Positions 30,306-38,916 are shown, counted from the stretch's first letter. The stretch: 64,000 nucleotides of DNA from Bradyrhizobium archetypum (GCF_013114835.1 NZ_JAAVLW010000001.1:967635-1031634), one strand, 5' to 3'. Numbers and translations: made by a program. Notes: generated by a model from the sequence alone, not told the origin.

Positions 30306-31136
30306 ATGGATTTCATCCCCGAACCTGCCCCTAATGTCCGGCAATTGCTGGCCTTTTATCTGGAGGCCGGGGTCGATTGCGCGTTGGCCGAGGAGCCGGT
30401 GGACCGCCTCGCCGAACCGGATGCGCCGCCCGCCGCGATCGTGGCGCGCGAGAGCGCACCACCTCGCCCAGCCCGGGACATGCCCGTGGCGGCACCTGCC
30501 GTTTCCCGCAGTGAAATCGCGCCCGCACCCGAAGTCGCGATCGCTTCCGCCCGCGAAGCGGCGCGAAGCGCGCCGACGCTGGAAGCGCTGCGCGCGCTCC
30601 TGGAAACTTTCGAGGGCTGTGCGCTGCGAAACACCGCGACGCGGCTGGTGTTTGCCGACGGCAATCCGCAGGCCCGCATCATGTTTGTCGGCGAAGCGCC
30701 CGGGCGCGACGAGGACATCGAGGGGCTGCCGTTCGTCGGCCGTTCCGGCAAGCTGCTCGACCGGATGATCGCGGCGATCGGGCTCGACCGCAGCAAGGCC
30801 TACATCGCCAACGTGATCCCCTGGCGGCCGCCCGGGAACCGGACCCCAACGCCGCAGGAGACGCAAATCTGCCTGCCGTTCATCCAGCGGCAGATCGAAC
30901 TCGTGAACCCCGACGTGCTGGTGACGCTCGGCAACCCCTCCACGCAAACGCTGCTGTCGACCCGCGAAGGCATCATGAAGACGCGCGGCAGGTGGTTCGA
31001 CTACGATACCGGCACCCGCACCATCCGCGCCATGGCGACGTTCCACCCGGCCTATTTGTTGCGCTCCCCGTCCTACAAGCGAATGTCCTGGCAAGACCTG
31101 CGCGCAATTGCGAAGGCGCTGGAGCAAGCGAATTAG
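30306..31136 (+). CDS. Family-4-like uracil-DNA glycosylase lacking two cluster cysteines
   Basis: This 276-residue protein removes uracil from DNA. The active-site motif GEAPGRDED (about 129-137) and the HPAYLLR motif (His247) are those of family 4. Residues 28-90 are a Pro/Ala-rich linker. In typical family 4 enzymes four Cys bind a [4Fe-4S] cluster (CxxC, then KCRPP, then IC). Here the first is Phe102, the second Cys105 is kept, the third is Trp173 (IPWRPPGNR), and the fourth Cys189 is kept. So the cluster is probably absent. I recall a cluster-free enzyme of this kind reported from Bradyrhizobium diazoefficiens, not checked here. It is divergent from the ETF-QO gene. Confidence 0.92.
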   Translation: MDFIPEPAPNVRQLLAFYLEAGVDCALAEEPVDRLAEPDAPPAAIVARESAPPRPARDMPVAAPAVSRSEIAPAPEVAIASAREAARSAPTLEALRALLETFEGCALRNTATRLVFADGNPQARIMFVGEAPGRDEDIEGLPFVGRSGKLLDRMIAAIGLDRSKAYIANVIPWRPPGNRTPTPQETQICLPFIQRQIELVNPDVLVTLGNPSTQTLLSTREGIMKTRGRWFDYDTGTRTIRAMATFHPAYLLRSPSYKRMSWQDLRAIAKALEQAN

Positions 31137-31171
31137 TCTAAACTAGCTCGCGTCCGGGACACGGGATCCGA

Positions 31172-32680
31172 CTACTGCGCCTTCGGCCGCACGATGGCCC
31201 AGCCGATGCGCAACAAGGGCTGCCGGCCGTTCACCATCCATTCGAAGACGCGCGGCACTTCCGGAACCAGGCCCGGAAAGCGTTGCGCGATGTCGGGCGG
31301 CGGCGCGCCTGATGTATCCGAGGCGCGCCAGACCACGACGCCGCCGGTCTCATTGAACTTCGCAACCGATAGCCAGGGGGTCCGTTCCGGCGTCGCATCA
31401 AGCAACAAATGCGGGCGCCCGCGGCTCATCGCGACGAAGCTCGCCAGTTGCGGATCGCCGGCCACCGCGCGCAGGCGCTGGTTGGTTCGGCGTTCGAAAT
31501 TGTCGCCGAAGAACTGCGCGATGGCTTTCGCCGGCAGCGAGGTCGGCACTTCGTTCGCCCCGGTCCACGGCAGGAACAGGATCGTTGCAACCACTGCCAC
31601 CGCAGGCGCGACAACCGCCCCCGCCCAGACCGTTCGCAACAGGCGCTGGCGCCGCAAATGGATCAAGTCGCCGCTCGCCACGATCACGGCGAGCCCCGAC
31701 ATCAGCAACGCAACACCCGCCCCGCCCGCGACATGATCGAGATTGAAGATGCCCGCAATCAGGCTTCCGAGCAGGGCCGGCGCCAGCGCGAAGAAGTAGA
31801 CGAAGTCGCGCGCCAGCGGATCGACCGGCGGCCGATAGATGATCGGCGCGTCGTCAGCGTTGCGGGCGAACCAGCCCGAGTTGAGGATCGCCAGCAGCAC
31901 GATGGCCGACATCGCCAGCACGAGGCCGACGAGCAGCCACCCCCACTGCAGGACGCGCGCGCCGAGATCGGAAATCGCGGGCCATGGCGGCATCGAAAGC
32001 GCGTCGGCGCGGAGCAGCCAGATCAGATAGGGCAACACCAGGACCACGATCACGAGCAGCGCATAGAGCGGATCGAGCGACATCAATACGCGCCGCCCGC
32101 GCGCGGTGGCAGCGGCAAATCCGACGAGCAGCAGCAACAATCCGGGCGCGGCCGGCGTCGTCAGCAGCAAAAGCCCGGCCTCGATCGACCAGGCGAACCA
32201 TGCGTTGTGCCGGTTCTGGCCGATCAATTGCCAGGAATGCAGCAGAAGCAGCGCCCAAAGCGGGCGCGCCAGCACCAGCGGGCCGAACTCGACGCCGGGC
32301 GAAGAGAAGGCGACGACCGTCATCGAGAGCAGCACCGCGAGCACCGCCTGCTGCCCGCCGACGATGGCGCGAGCCAGTTGATAGTAGATCCAGAAGGTGC
32401 CGACGGCGCAGGCCTGCGCCAGGAGATAGACGCCGAACATGGTGTTGCCGGCGGCGCGGAAGGCGATGTCGGCGAGCCAGAACGCCAGCGGCGGCCCGAG
32501 CCAGGTTCCGACCTGGTATTCCCGGCCGAACGCCAGCGTGATCGCAAGATCGCCGGGTGGGCTGCGGTAGAGCAGCATCGGCAGGATCAGCCAAAGCGCG
32601 GCCTGGATCAGCACCACAAGCCAGACCACCAGCCGCGGCCGCGCGCGGATCAATTCGACAACGAGCGAGGTGAAGCGCAT
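31172..32680 (-). CDS. Multi-pass membrane protein, glycosyltransferase-39-like
   Basis: This 502-residue protein has about ten hydrophobic segments and a C-terminal soluble part of about 110 residues. The first loop (YRSPPGDLAITLAFGREYQVG, about 38-58) with its Asp, and LGPPLAFWLADIAFRAAGN, recall the GT39/ArnT-PMT family, which moves sugars from polyprenyl carriers on the periplasmic side. The acidic pair expected in the first loop is only partly seen, so the function is uncertain. It is convergent with the uracil glycosylase gene. Confidence 0.7.
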   Translation of the reverse strand: MRFTSLVVELIRARPRLVVWLVVLIQAALWLILPMLLYRSPPGDLAITLAFGREYQVGTWLGPPLAFWLADIAFRAAGNTMFGVYLLAQACAVGTFWIYYQLARAIVGGQQAVLAVLLSMTVVAFSSPGVEFGPLVLARPLWALLLLHSWQLIGQNRHNAWFAWSIEAGLLLLTTPAAPGLLLLLVGFAAATARGRRVLMSLDPLYALLVIVVLVLPYLIWLLRADALSMPPWPAISDLGARVLQWGWLLVGLVLAMSAIVLLAILNSGWFARNADDAPIIYRPPVDPLARDFVYFFALAPALLGSLIAGIFNLDHVAGGAGVALLMSGLAVIVASGDLIHLRRQRLLRTVWAGAVVAPAVAVVATILFLPWTGANEVPTSLPAKAIAQFFGDNFERRTNQRLRAVAGDPQLASFVAMSRGRPHLLLDATPERTPWLSVAKFNETGGVVVWRASDTSGAPPPDIAQRFPGLVPEVPRVFEWMVNGRQPLLRIGWAIVRPKAQ

Positions 32681-32775
32681 GAAACGTCCGAATGCCCGGG
32701 CCTGGCGGCCCTGTCCCCCAAGCTCTGTCCCCCGAGCCGTTTGATAGAGCGCAGGAAGCGCCGAAGCAACCGATC

Positions 32776-33561
32776 TCAGATCGTGGCCGGGATCTCGGAT
32801 TCGATCTCTCCATCCACCGTGAAGAGGTCGGGCTCGACCTCGACTGTTTCAGGGAAATGTTTCTGCCGCGCGGCAATGACCGGTGCGAAAAACCGGCGGT
32901 GGTGGATGCTGGGACCGAGCCGGTCCAGCGCCTCGCGATGTTCCGGCACGGCGTAGCCCTTGTGGGTTTCGAAGCCGTAGCCCGGGCAATCCAGCGCCAG
33001 CGCGCTCATCAGGCGATCACGCGTCACCTTGGCGATGATCGAGGCGGCGGCGATCGACACCACAAGACCGTCACCACCGATCACCGCATCGCAATCGCAC
33101 GGCGCATCGATCTTGTCGCGACCGTCGACGAACACATGTTTTGGCATTTCGGGCAACGCCCGCACGGCCCGCGCCAACGCCCAGAGCGAGGCGCGCAAGA
33201 TATTGTCGCGGTCGATCCGCGCCGGTGATGCAAAGGCGACCGCAAAGGACGAGGTGGCGCAGATTTCCTCGAACAGTTCCTCGCGGCGCTCCGCGGTCAG
33301 CCGCTTGGAGTCGTCGATGCCTTTGGGGATTCGCTTGGGATCGAGGATGACAGCGGCGGCCACCACCGGCCCGGCCAAGGGACCGCGCCCGGCCTCGTCG
33401 CAGCCGGCCACCGGCCAGACGCCGCGCTTGATCAGCGCCCGCTCGCGGCGAAAGCTCGGTGGCGCGACCGCGATTACCCCCGTCGGCAGTTCGGCTTGCG
33501 CCTTGGCGGCCTTCTTGCCTGATTTCCCGTCAGATTTCTTGGCAGACTTGTCCCGAATCAT
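32776..33561 (-). CDS. rnhB: Ribonuclease HII
   Basis: This 261-residue protein cuts RNA in RNA-DNA hybrids and at single ribonucleotides in DNA. The motif [20 protein letters not shown] (about residues 53-72) gives the first Asp-Glu pair; further acidic residues lie in [10 protein letters not shown] and in the region after it. The first 30 residues are Lys-rich ([18 protein letters not shown]), an extension beyond the core enzyme that might help DNA binding. I use the ATG at 33559-33561; a frame to 33594 adds 11 unlikely residues. Confidence 0.95.
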   Translation of the reverse strand: MIRDKSAKKSDGKSGKKAAKAQAELPTGVIAVAPPSFRRERALIKRGVWPVAGCDEAGRGPLAGPVVAAAVILDPKRIPKGIDDSKRLTAERREELFEEICATSSFAVAFASPARIDRDNILRASLWALARAVRALPEMPKHVFVDGRDKIDAPCDCDAVIGGDGLVVSIAAASIIAKVTRDRLMSALALDCPGYGFETHKGYAVPEHREALDRLGPSIHHRRFFAPVIAARQKHFPETVEVEPDLFTVDGEIESEIPATI

Positions 33562-33623
33562 GGCCGGGATTCGTGCGCCAGCGCGACGCCGCACGCAACC
33601 GGGAACTCGGCATAATTCCCGTT

Positions 33624-33672
33624 ATTCAGTCTTGTCCTTGGGGGCTCAATTCAGTCTTGTCCTTGGGGCTCA
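33624..33672. repeat. Two-unit tandem repeat of 24-25 bases
   Basis: ATTCAGTCTTGTCCTTGGGG then GCTCA occurs twice in a row (33624-33648 and 33649-33672), differing by one G. A third, decayed piece (CTGGGCTCAATCC) follows. It lies between rnhB and the VOC gene. Confidence 0.85.
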
Positions 33673-33683
33673 ACTCCCTGGGC

Positions 33684-34139
33684 TCAATCCGGCAAATGAA
33701 CCCGCCGGTCGTCGCCGACCTCGATGCCGGGCGCGACCACGACTTCCCAAGCGTGATTGTCGGGATCACCGAAATAACCGGAGTAGCCGCCATAATCGGT
33801 CTTGTGCGCAGGCTTCAACAGCGACGCGCCGCAGGAGATTGCAAAATCCAGCACCGTGTCGACCTCCTCCACCGAGCTGCAATTCCAGGCGAGCGTCGAG
33901 CCCCGGAACGTCTTCGGTCGGGGCTGATCCGGCAGCGTGGCGTCACGCGCGAGTTGATCCCACGGGAAAAGCGCCAGCACCGTGCCGCCGGTATCGAAGA
34001 AGGCAACAGCCTCGCCGGTTGTGCGCATCTTCCTGACAAAGCCGAGCGCTTCATAAAACGCGATGCTGGCGCGCATATCGCCCACGCCGAGCGTGATGAC
34101 CGTGAACCGGGGGACTGGCTTTGGCGATTTTTCGCTCAT
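33684..34139 (-). CDS. VOC (glyoxalase/bleomycin resistance) family protein
   Basis: This 151-residue protein shows the paired beta-alpha-beta-beta-beta pattern of the vicinal oxygen chelate fold: PRFTVITLGVGDMRASIAFY at the start, and GYSGYFGDPDNHAWEVVVAP at the end, where DPDNHAWE carries the usual metal-ligand Glu. The first module's ligand position is not obvious. Substrate unknown; such proteins include glyoxalases, dioxygenases and resistance proteins. It is single-copy here and follows the rSAM gene on the same strand. Confidence 0.82.
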   Translation of the reverse strand: MSEKSPKPVPRFTVITLGVGDMRASIAFYEALGFVRKMRTTGEAVAFFDTGGTVLALFPWDQLARDATLPDQPRPKTFRGSTLAWNCSSVEEVDTVLDFAISCGASLLKPAHKTDYGGYSGYFGDPDNHAWEVVVAPGIEVGDDRRVHLPD

Positions 34140-34188
34140 CTTACTCTCTCCCCGTCATGGCCATGACGACTACAACCATCGGTTCGCT

Positions 34189-35349
34189 TCAAAACAAACT
34201 CAGTTGCTGCCCGTTCCGCTTCGGCTTGATAAAATGATCCGTCGTCAGCTTCGACCTTCGCTTGTTGAGGCCCAGCTTCTCGCAGGCGATTTCGAAGCGG
34301 CGACCGATCATCCAGGCCATTGGGCCAGTGCCCTTCATCCGCGTTCCCCATTGCGAGTCGTAGTCGCGCCCCCCGCGCATGTCGCGGATCAGGGTGAAGA
34401 CGTGCCGGTAGCGATCGGGATAGTTGGCCATCAGCCACTCGCGAAACAGGTCGCGCACTTCCAGCGGCAGGCGCAACAGCACATAGCTTGCCTCCTTGAC
34501 GCCGGCATGCGCCGCGGCATCGAGAATGCGTTCGATCTCCGAATCATTCAGCGCGGGGATAATGGGCGCGACCATCACGGTCGCGGGAATGCCGGCCGCC
34601 GACAATTGCCTTAAGGCCTCCAGCCGCTTCGGTGGCGTCGAGGCACGCGGCTCCATTGTGCGCGCGAGCTTGGCATCCAGCGTCGTCACGGAAATGGCGA
34701 CCTTGGCCAGGTTGCGCTTCGCCATCCGCTGCAGAATGTCGATGTCACGTGTCACCAGCGCCGACTTGGTGACGATGCCGACGGGATGGCCAGCCCGATC
34801 GAGCACTTCGAGAATGCCGCGCATGATTTTGTGCTCGCGCTCGATCGGCTGATAGGGATCGGTGTTGGTTCCGATCGCAATCATGCGCGGCTCGTAGCCG
34901 GGCGCTGCCAGCTCCTTCTCGAGCAATTCGGGCGCGTCCGGCTTGGCAAGCAGCTTGGATTCGAAATCAAGCCCGGGCGACAGCCCGAGAAAGGCGTGGG
35001 TCGGCCGCGCGAAGCAGTACACGCAGCCGTGCTCACAGCCGCGATAGGGATTGATCGAGCGGTCAAATCCGATGTCGGGCGAGTCGTTGCGGGTGATGAC
35101 CTTGCGTGACGTATCCAGCGCTACCGTCGTCTTGAACGGCGGCAGGTCATCCAGGCTCTGCCAGCCGTCGTCGAAGGCGACCCGCGCTTCGGCCTCAAAC
35201 CGGCCGCTTTGGTTGGATTGCGCGCCACGGCCGCGCCGCCGCTGGCGTTCGATTCCGACCGCGAGCTCAGGAAAGGGTGTCGCACCCGCCGGCTCGGAGG
35301 GCGCCGTGACCGGCGGGTGCTTGAGGGCATGAGAGGATGCTCGGCTCAT
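34189..35349 (-). CDS. PA0069-family radical SAM protein
   Basis: This 386-residue protein has the radical SAM cluster motif CEHGCVYCFARP (C-x3-C-x2-C) at about residues 103-110, with NPYRGCEHGC before it as in the spore-photoproduct-lyase-like PA0069 family. The middle part (VTKSALVTRDIDIL, VAISVTTLDAKLARTMEPR) fits the barrel. The C-terminus ends Q-L-S-L-F. The reaction of this family is not known to me. The first 70 residues are basic and low in complexity. It is divergent from the GT2 gene. Confidence 0.9.
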   Translation of the reverse strand: MSRASSHALKHPPVTAPSEPAGATPFPELAVGIERQRRRGRGAQSNQSGRFEAEARVAFDDGWQSLDDLPPFKTTVALDTSRKVITRNDSPDIGFDRSINPYRGCEHGCVYCFARPTHAFLGLSPGLDFESKLLAKPDAPELLEKELAAPGYEPRMIAIGTNTDPYQPIEREHKIMRGILEVLDRAGHPVGIVTKSALVTRDIDILQRMAKRNLAKVAISVTTLDAKLARTMEPRASTPPKRLEALRQLSAAGIPATVMVAPIIPALNDSEIERILDAAAHAGVKEASYVLLRLPLEVRDLFREWLMANYPDRYRHVFTLIRDMRGGRDYDSQWGTRMKGTGPMAWMIGRRFEIACEKLGLNKRRSKLTTDHFIKPKRNGQQLSLF

Positions 35350-35529
35350 GGGGCGAACATAGCACGCCGCTAGAACAAATCAAGAACATCATCGACGCCA
35401 ATTCAAAAGAAGCGATGCACGCGCCAGCACCACGTGCCGCAAAAAACTGCACGCAAGCGGCTGTTTTGATTATGACAAGGTGATAACAGTGCAGCGGTTT
35501 TCGCTGCTTGAGCCATCGAAGTCTCTTTC

Positions 35530-36102
35530 ATGTTGAGCGTGATCATTCCGACCAAAGGGGTAGAACAGCCCGCCGTCGCAACGCTGGCGGCGCTGGTGCC
35601 GGGAGCCGCAGCCGGGGTGATTGCCGAAGTGCTGCTGGTCGACAGGACCGGCAACGGCGTGATCGAACGGGTCGCCGACGTGGCTGGTTGCCGCTTTCTC
35701 AAGTTCGAGGGAACACGCGCCGCGGCGCTGGCCGCCGGCGCGCGGGCGGCGCGCTCACCCTGGCTGATGTTCCTGCATGCCGGCGCGGTCCTTGACAGCG
35801 GCTGGATCGATGAAACCACGCAGTTCATCCAGAACGTATCGCTCAGCGGCCGGCCGCGCGCCGGCGTCTTTCGCTATGCCCGCTCGCCCTACACCAACAC
35901 GCGGATTCGCGATGCCTTCAAATTCGTGGGCCGGATGATCACAGGCCCGTCGGCGGAACAGGGCCTCCTGATCGCACGTGATCATTATGAGCGGCTTGGC
36001 GGCCACGGCGTGGACTCCCGGCGCCCCGAGACCCGGCTGTTGCGCCAGCTCGGCCGCGCCTCGCGGACCCAGCTGCGCAGCCGGATCATGGTGGTGGCCT
36101 AA
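35530..36102 (+). CDS. Small GT2-type glycosyltransferase-like protein
   Basis: This 190-residue protein starts MLSVIIPTKGVEQPAVATLA, the nucleotide-sugar-binding start of family 2 glycosyltransferases, and has a short acidic or histidine segment LMFLHAGAVLDSGWI (about 77-91) in place of the common DxD. It is shorter than most GT2 enzymes and the usual catalytic Asp after the DxD is not evident, so it may be inactive or have an unusual donor. The ATG at 35530 is preceded by GAAGTCTCTTTC, which is a weak ribosome binding site. Confidence 0.75.
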   Translation: MLSVIIPTKGVEQPAVATLAALVPGAAAGVIAEVLLVDRTGNGVIERVADVAGCRFLKFEGTRAAALAAGARAARSPWLMFLHAGAVLDSGWIDETTQFIQNVSLSGRPRAGVFRYARSPYTNTRIRDAFKFVGRMITGPSAEQGLLIARDHYERLGGHGVDSRRPETRLLRQLGRASRTQLRSRIMVVA

Positions 36103-36200
36103 AGCGGTCCACCGCAGGGCCCGGACACAAAATATCGAAAACAACCCCATGCAAAGTAGAAGCGGGCGCGAGCCGGCGCGCCTCGTCCTCGCGAATATAC

Positions 36201-36234
36201 TTGTCAAAGTCAAATATATATTTGACAATGACAA
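36201..36234. promoter_or_regulatory. 34-bp palindromic operator before the MarR-GNAT gene
   Basis: TTGTCAaagTCAAATATA followed by TATATTTGAcaaTGACAA is a near-perfect 34-base inverted repeat centred between 36217 and 36218. It ends 24 bases before the ATG at 36259. Its AT content stands out sharply. Such a site fits a MarR-type dimer that controls its own gene. Confidence 0.8.
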
Positions 36235-36258
36235 ATATCGAGGCACCCGAGGTCCCAG

Positions 36259-37179
36259 ATGAATTCCGAACAAGAAGTCGCGGCCGTTCGCGCCTTCAAC
36301 CGCTTCTACACCCGCAAGCTCGGCATCATCGAGCCGAAGCTGCTGCACAGCCCGTTCACGCTGCAGGAAGCGCGAATCATGTACGAGATCAGGCACCGCG
36401 CCGCCTGCACCGCCACCGATCTCACCCGCGAGCTTGGGCTCGATCCCGGATTCCTGAGCCGCACCTTGCAGGGACTACAGCGCCGCCAGATCGTGACGCG
36501 AAGGCCTTCAAAGGACGACGGCCGCGTCAACGAGCTCTCGCTCACTGCGAAGGGGCGCTCCGCCCAGGCCGAGCTCGAGCGCCGCGCGCGCGAGGAAGTT
36601 GGAAGCCTGCTCGCTGCGCTGGACGACGATCAGCGCGGCGCCGTCGTCCGAGCCATGACGACAATCGAGCAAACGCTGGAGCGCCCAATGGAGAAGCCCG
36701 CCGCTTTTCTCTTGCGCAGCCACCGGCCCGGCGACATCGGCTGGGTGATCTCAAGCCAGGCAAAAGCCTATGCTGAGGAGTATGGTTGGGACATCAGCTA
36801 CGAGGCGCTGGTCGCCGAGATCTGCGCGCAGTTCATCAGAAACTATGACCCGTCGCGCGAGCATTGCTGGATCGCGGAAGCAGGCGGCGAGCCGCTCGGC
36901 TCGATCTTCCTGGTGAAGGGCAGCGATGAGGTCGCGAAGCTCCGGCTGCTCTTGGTGGAGAAAAAAGCGCGCGGGCTCGGCGTCGGCCGCGCGCTCGTCG
37001 AGCAATGCGTCCGCGCGGCGCGCGAGAAGGGCTACAAGAAAATGACGCTGTGGACCCAAAGCATCCTTGTCGCCGCGCGCGGCATCTATCAGGCTGCAGG
37101 CTTCCGTCGCGTCAAGGAAGAGCCGCACCGTAGCTTTGGCGTCGATCTCGTCGGCGAGACCTGGGAGATGGAGCTGTAG
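36259..37179 (+). CDS. MarR regulator fused to a GNAT acetyltransferase
   Basis: This 306-residue protein joins a MarR winged-helix domain (about 1-145) to a GNAT domain (about 150-306). The MarR part has the recognition helix region TATDLTRELGLDPGFLSRTLQGLQRRQIV and the wing RRPSKDDGRVNELSLTAKG. The GNAT part has the acetyl-CoA loop LLLVEKKARGLGVGRALVEQCV (Q/R-x-x-G-x-G/A type) and then YKKMTLWTQSILVAARGIYQAAGF. The fusion is a known architecture in proteobacteria, but its acetyl acceptor is not known. GAGG lies 6 bases before the ATG. A 34-bp palindrome just upstream suggests autoregulation. Confidence 0.92.
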   Translation: MNSEQEVAAVRAFNRFYTRKLGIIEPKLLHSPFTLQEARIMYEIRHRAACTATDLTRELGLDPGFLSRTLQGLQRRQIVTRRPSKDDGRVNELSLTAKGRSAQAELERRAREEVGSLLAALDDDQRGAVVRAMTTIEQTLERPMEKPAAFLLRSHRPGDIGWVISSQAKAYAEEYGWDISYEALVAEICAQFIRNYDPSREHCWIAEAGGEPLGSIFLVKGSDEVAKLRLLLVEKKARGLGVGRALVEQCVRAAREKGYKKMTLWTQSILVAARGIYQAAGFRRVKEEPHRSFGVDLVGETWEMEL

Positions 37180-37184
37180 TTCTT

Positions 37185-37266
37185 CGTCATTCCGGAGCAT
37201 CGCGCAGCGATGAACCCGGAATCTCACACCACATCTCGGGATGCGCTAACGCGCGCCGGAATGACG
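37185..37266. repeat. Intergenic palindrome, 'cgtcattccgg' family, copy 1
   Basis: CGTCATTCCGGAGCATCGCG with AACCCGGAATCTCA is mirrored by CGCGCGCCGGAATGACG. Further copies are at 55818-55917 and 59696-59790. Confidence 0.75.
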
Positions 37267-37276
37267 GAATGGAATG

Positions 37277-37840
37277 TTAAGCCGACGCGCCCTTGGCCTT
37301 CGGCCGGCGCAGGTGCTCGTCGAGCCGCGGCATGATCTCGACGAAATTGCAGGGCCGCGTTCGGTAATCGAGCTGGGCGCCGAGGATGCCGTCCCACGCA
37401 TCGCGGCAGGCGCCCGGCGATCCCGGCAGGCAGAAGATGAAGGTCGCGCCCGCTACGCCAGCGGTAGCGCGGCTCTGCACCGTCGAGGCGCCAATCTTGG
37501 CGTGGCTCAGCATGTGGAAGGCGACGGAAAAACCATCCATCCGCTTTTCGAACAGCGGCTCGACCGCCTCCGGCGTGACGTCGCGGCCGGTGAATCCGGT
37601 GCCGCCGGTGGTGATGATCGCATCGACATCAGGATCGGCGATCCATCGCTTGACGATGATGCGGATCGCATCGATGTCGTCGACGATGATCTCGCGCGCG
37701 GCGAGATGATGCCCCGCCGCCGTCAGCCGGTCGGCCAGCGTGGCGCCGGATTTGTCATCGGCCAAAGTGCGCGTATCCGAGATCGTCAGCACCGCGATGT
37801 TGAGCGGCACGAATTGTTTGGTTTCGTCGATGGAGGACAT
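37277..37840 (-). CDS. moaB: Molybdenum cofactor biosynthesis protein B
   Basis: This 187-residue protein (M-S-S-I-D-E-T-K-Q-F) has the MPT-binding pattern of the MoaB/MogA fold: VLTISDTRTLADDKSG, ITTGGTGFTGRDVTPEAV (about 79-96), and FCLPGSPGACRDAWDGIL. The family adenylates or otherwise handles molybdopterin in cofactor assembly. The start is the ATG at 37838-37840; the frame stays open upstream only because of a repeat and the downstream part of the next gene. No other mo genes are adjacent. Confidence 0.92.
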   Translation of the reverse strand: MSSIDETKQFVPLNIAVLTISDTRTLADDKSGATLADRLTAAGHHLAAREIIVDDIDAIRIIVKRWIADPDVDAIITTGGTGFTGRDVTPEAVEPLFEKRMDGFSVAFHMLSHAKIGASTVQSRATAGVAGATFIFCLPGSPGACRDAWDGILGAQLDYRTRPCNFVEIMPRLDEHLRRPKAKGASA

Positions 37841-37852
37841 TTGCGCTTTCCC

Positions 37853-37978
37853 CGTGTCCCGGACGCGGTGCAGCGCGTAGCGATGCGCCGCAGAGCTGGG
37901 ACCTATTTGTGTCCGAGTAGCATGGCCCCGGATCAGCAGCGCATCACTTCGTGCTGCGCAGCATCCGGGGCACGAGAC
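37853..37978. repeat. Intergenic palindrome of the 'cccggacgcggtgcagcg' family
   Basis: GTGTCCCGGACGCGGTGCAG is mirrored at the far end by GCGCAGCATCCGGGGCACGA. It fills the space between moaB and the metallopeptidase gene and also encodes no protein. Related to 2893-2945 and 54964-55104. Confidence 0.75.
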
Positions 37979-37980
37979 CG

Positions 37981-38916
37981 TCACAACGCTCCCGCCGCAA
38001 ACGTGTTGCAGGCCTGCACCGTGCCCTGCTGATAGCCGGTCATGAACCATTGCTTGCGCTGCGCCGCGGAGCCGTGGGTGAAGCTGTCGGGCACCACCCT
38101 GCCCGTCGACTGCCGCTGCAGCGTGTCGTCGCCGATCGCGGTTGCCGTCTTCAGCGCCGCATCGATATCGCCGGGTTCGATGAAGCCCGGACGCTTCTTC
38201 TCTTCGCGGTTCACCCAGACGCCGGAAAGACAATCCGCCTGCAGCTCGACCTTGACCTGCAGCGCATTGGCTTCCGCCTTGCTGCCGGCCTGCTGCTGCA
38301 GCCGCGTCACGCGCGGCAGGATGCCGAGCAGGTTCTGGATGTGATGTCCCGCTTCGTGCGCGATGATGTAGGCAGCCGTGAACTTGCAAGCACTGCCCGA
38401 ACAGCCACGAAAGCGGGTCTCGACCTCGCGGAAGAAGCCGGTGTCGAGGAAGATCTGCTTGTCCGGCGGGCAGTAGAACGGCCCCATTGCCGACTGCGCC
38501 ATGCCACAGCGGCCGCCATTGGTGGCGTTGCGAAACAGCACGATGCGCGGGCCGGTGTAGTTCTGGCCGCTGGACTGAAAGATCTCGCTCCAGCGGTCGT
38601 CGATCTCACCCAGTATGCCCGCGATCATGCTGCCGACTTCGTCCTTCGGCGCGCCGGTCTTGCCCGATCCCGACCTGCGATCGGTCTGATACGTCGGTGC
38701 GTGGCCGCCGCCGGTGAGGATTTCGGCGCCGCCGATCAGGATGCGCGGGTCAATGCCGAAGGCATAGCCGACGAGGCCGAGCACGATGATGGTGCCGATG
38801 CCGAGCCCGCCGCCGCCCATCGGCAGGCCAAAACCGCCGCCGCCTCCCATTCCGCCGCCACCCTCGTCGCGACGGTCTTCAATGTCGTCGCTGCGGCGGA
38901 AATCATCGTAACGCAT
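37981..38916 (-). CDS. YpfJ-type neutral zinc metallopeptidase
   Basis: This 311-residue protein has a Gly-rich N-terminus (about 18-38), one membrane helix (about 38-56, LGIGTIIVLGLVGYAFGI), and the zinc motif HEAGHH at about 184-189 in AYIIAHEAGHHIQNLLG. Upstream of it are FYCPPDKQIFLDTGFF and the Cys pair GCSGSACKF. These are features of the YpfJ/ putative neutral zinc metallopeptidase family; the substrate is not known. A sequence region around YVNREEKKRPGFIEPGDID follows. It precedes moaB on the same strand. Confidence 0.9.
   Translation of the reverse strand: MRYDDFRRSDDIEDRRDEGGGGMGGGGGFGLPMGGGGLGIGTIIVLGLVGYAFGIDPRILIGGAEILTGGGHAPTYQTDRRSGSGKTGAPKDEVGSMIAGILGEIDDRWSEIFQSSGQNYTGPRIVLFRNATNGGRCGMAQSAMGPFYCPPDKQIFLDTGFFREVETRFRGCSGSACKFTAAYIIAHEAGHHIQNLLGILPRVTRLQQQAGSKAEANALQVKVELQADCLSGVWVNREEKKRPGFIEPGDIDAALKTATAIGDDTLQRQSTGRVVPDSFTHGSAAQRKQWFMTGYQQGTVQACNTFAAGAL

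Noticed and set aside
29412..31127. 571-codon minus-strand frame
   Set aside because: It overlaps the uracil glycosylase gene antisense and the ETF-QO gene in another frame. Part of it repeats the ETF-QO protein's neighbourhood only as frame-shifted noise.
31409..32956. 515-codon plus-strand frame
   Set aside because: Antisense to the membrane glycosyltransferase-like gene, rich in Arg, Gln and His as shadow frames are, and no hydrophobic or domain pattern.
33624..33672. Possible CRISPR-like repeat
   Set aside because: Only two adjacent units with no spacer between them, so it is a simple tandem duplication.
37277..38389. 370-codon minus-strand frame joining moaB to the region upstream
   Set aside because: The first 180 codons run through the metallopeptidase gene in another frame and through an intergenic repeat. 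MoaB has its own start at 37840.
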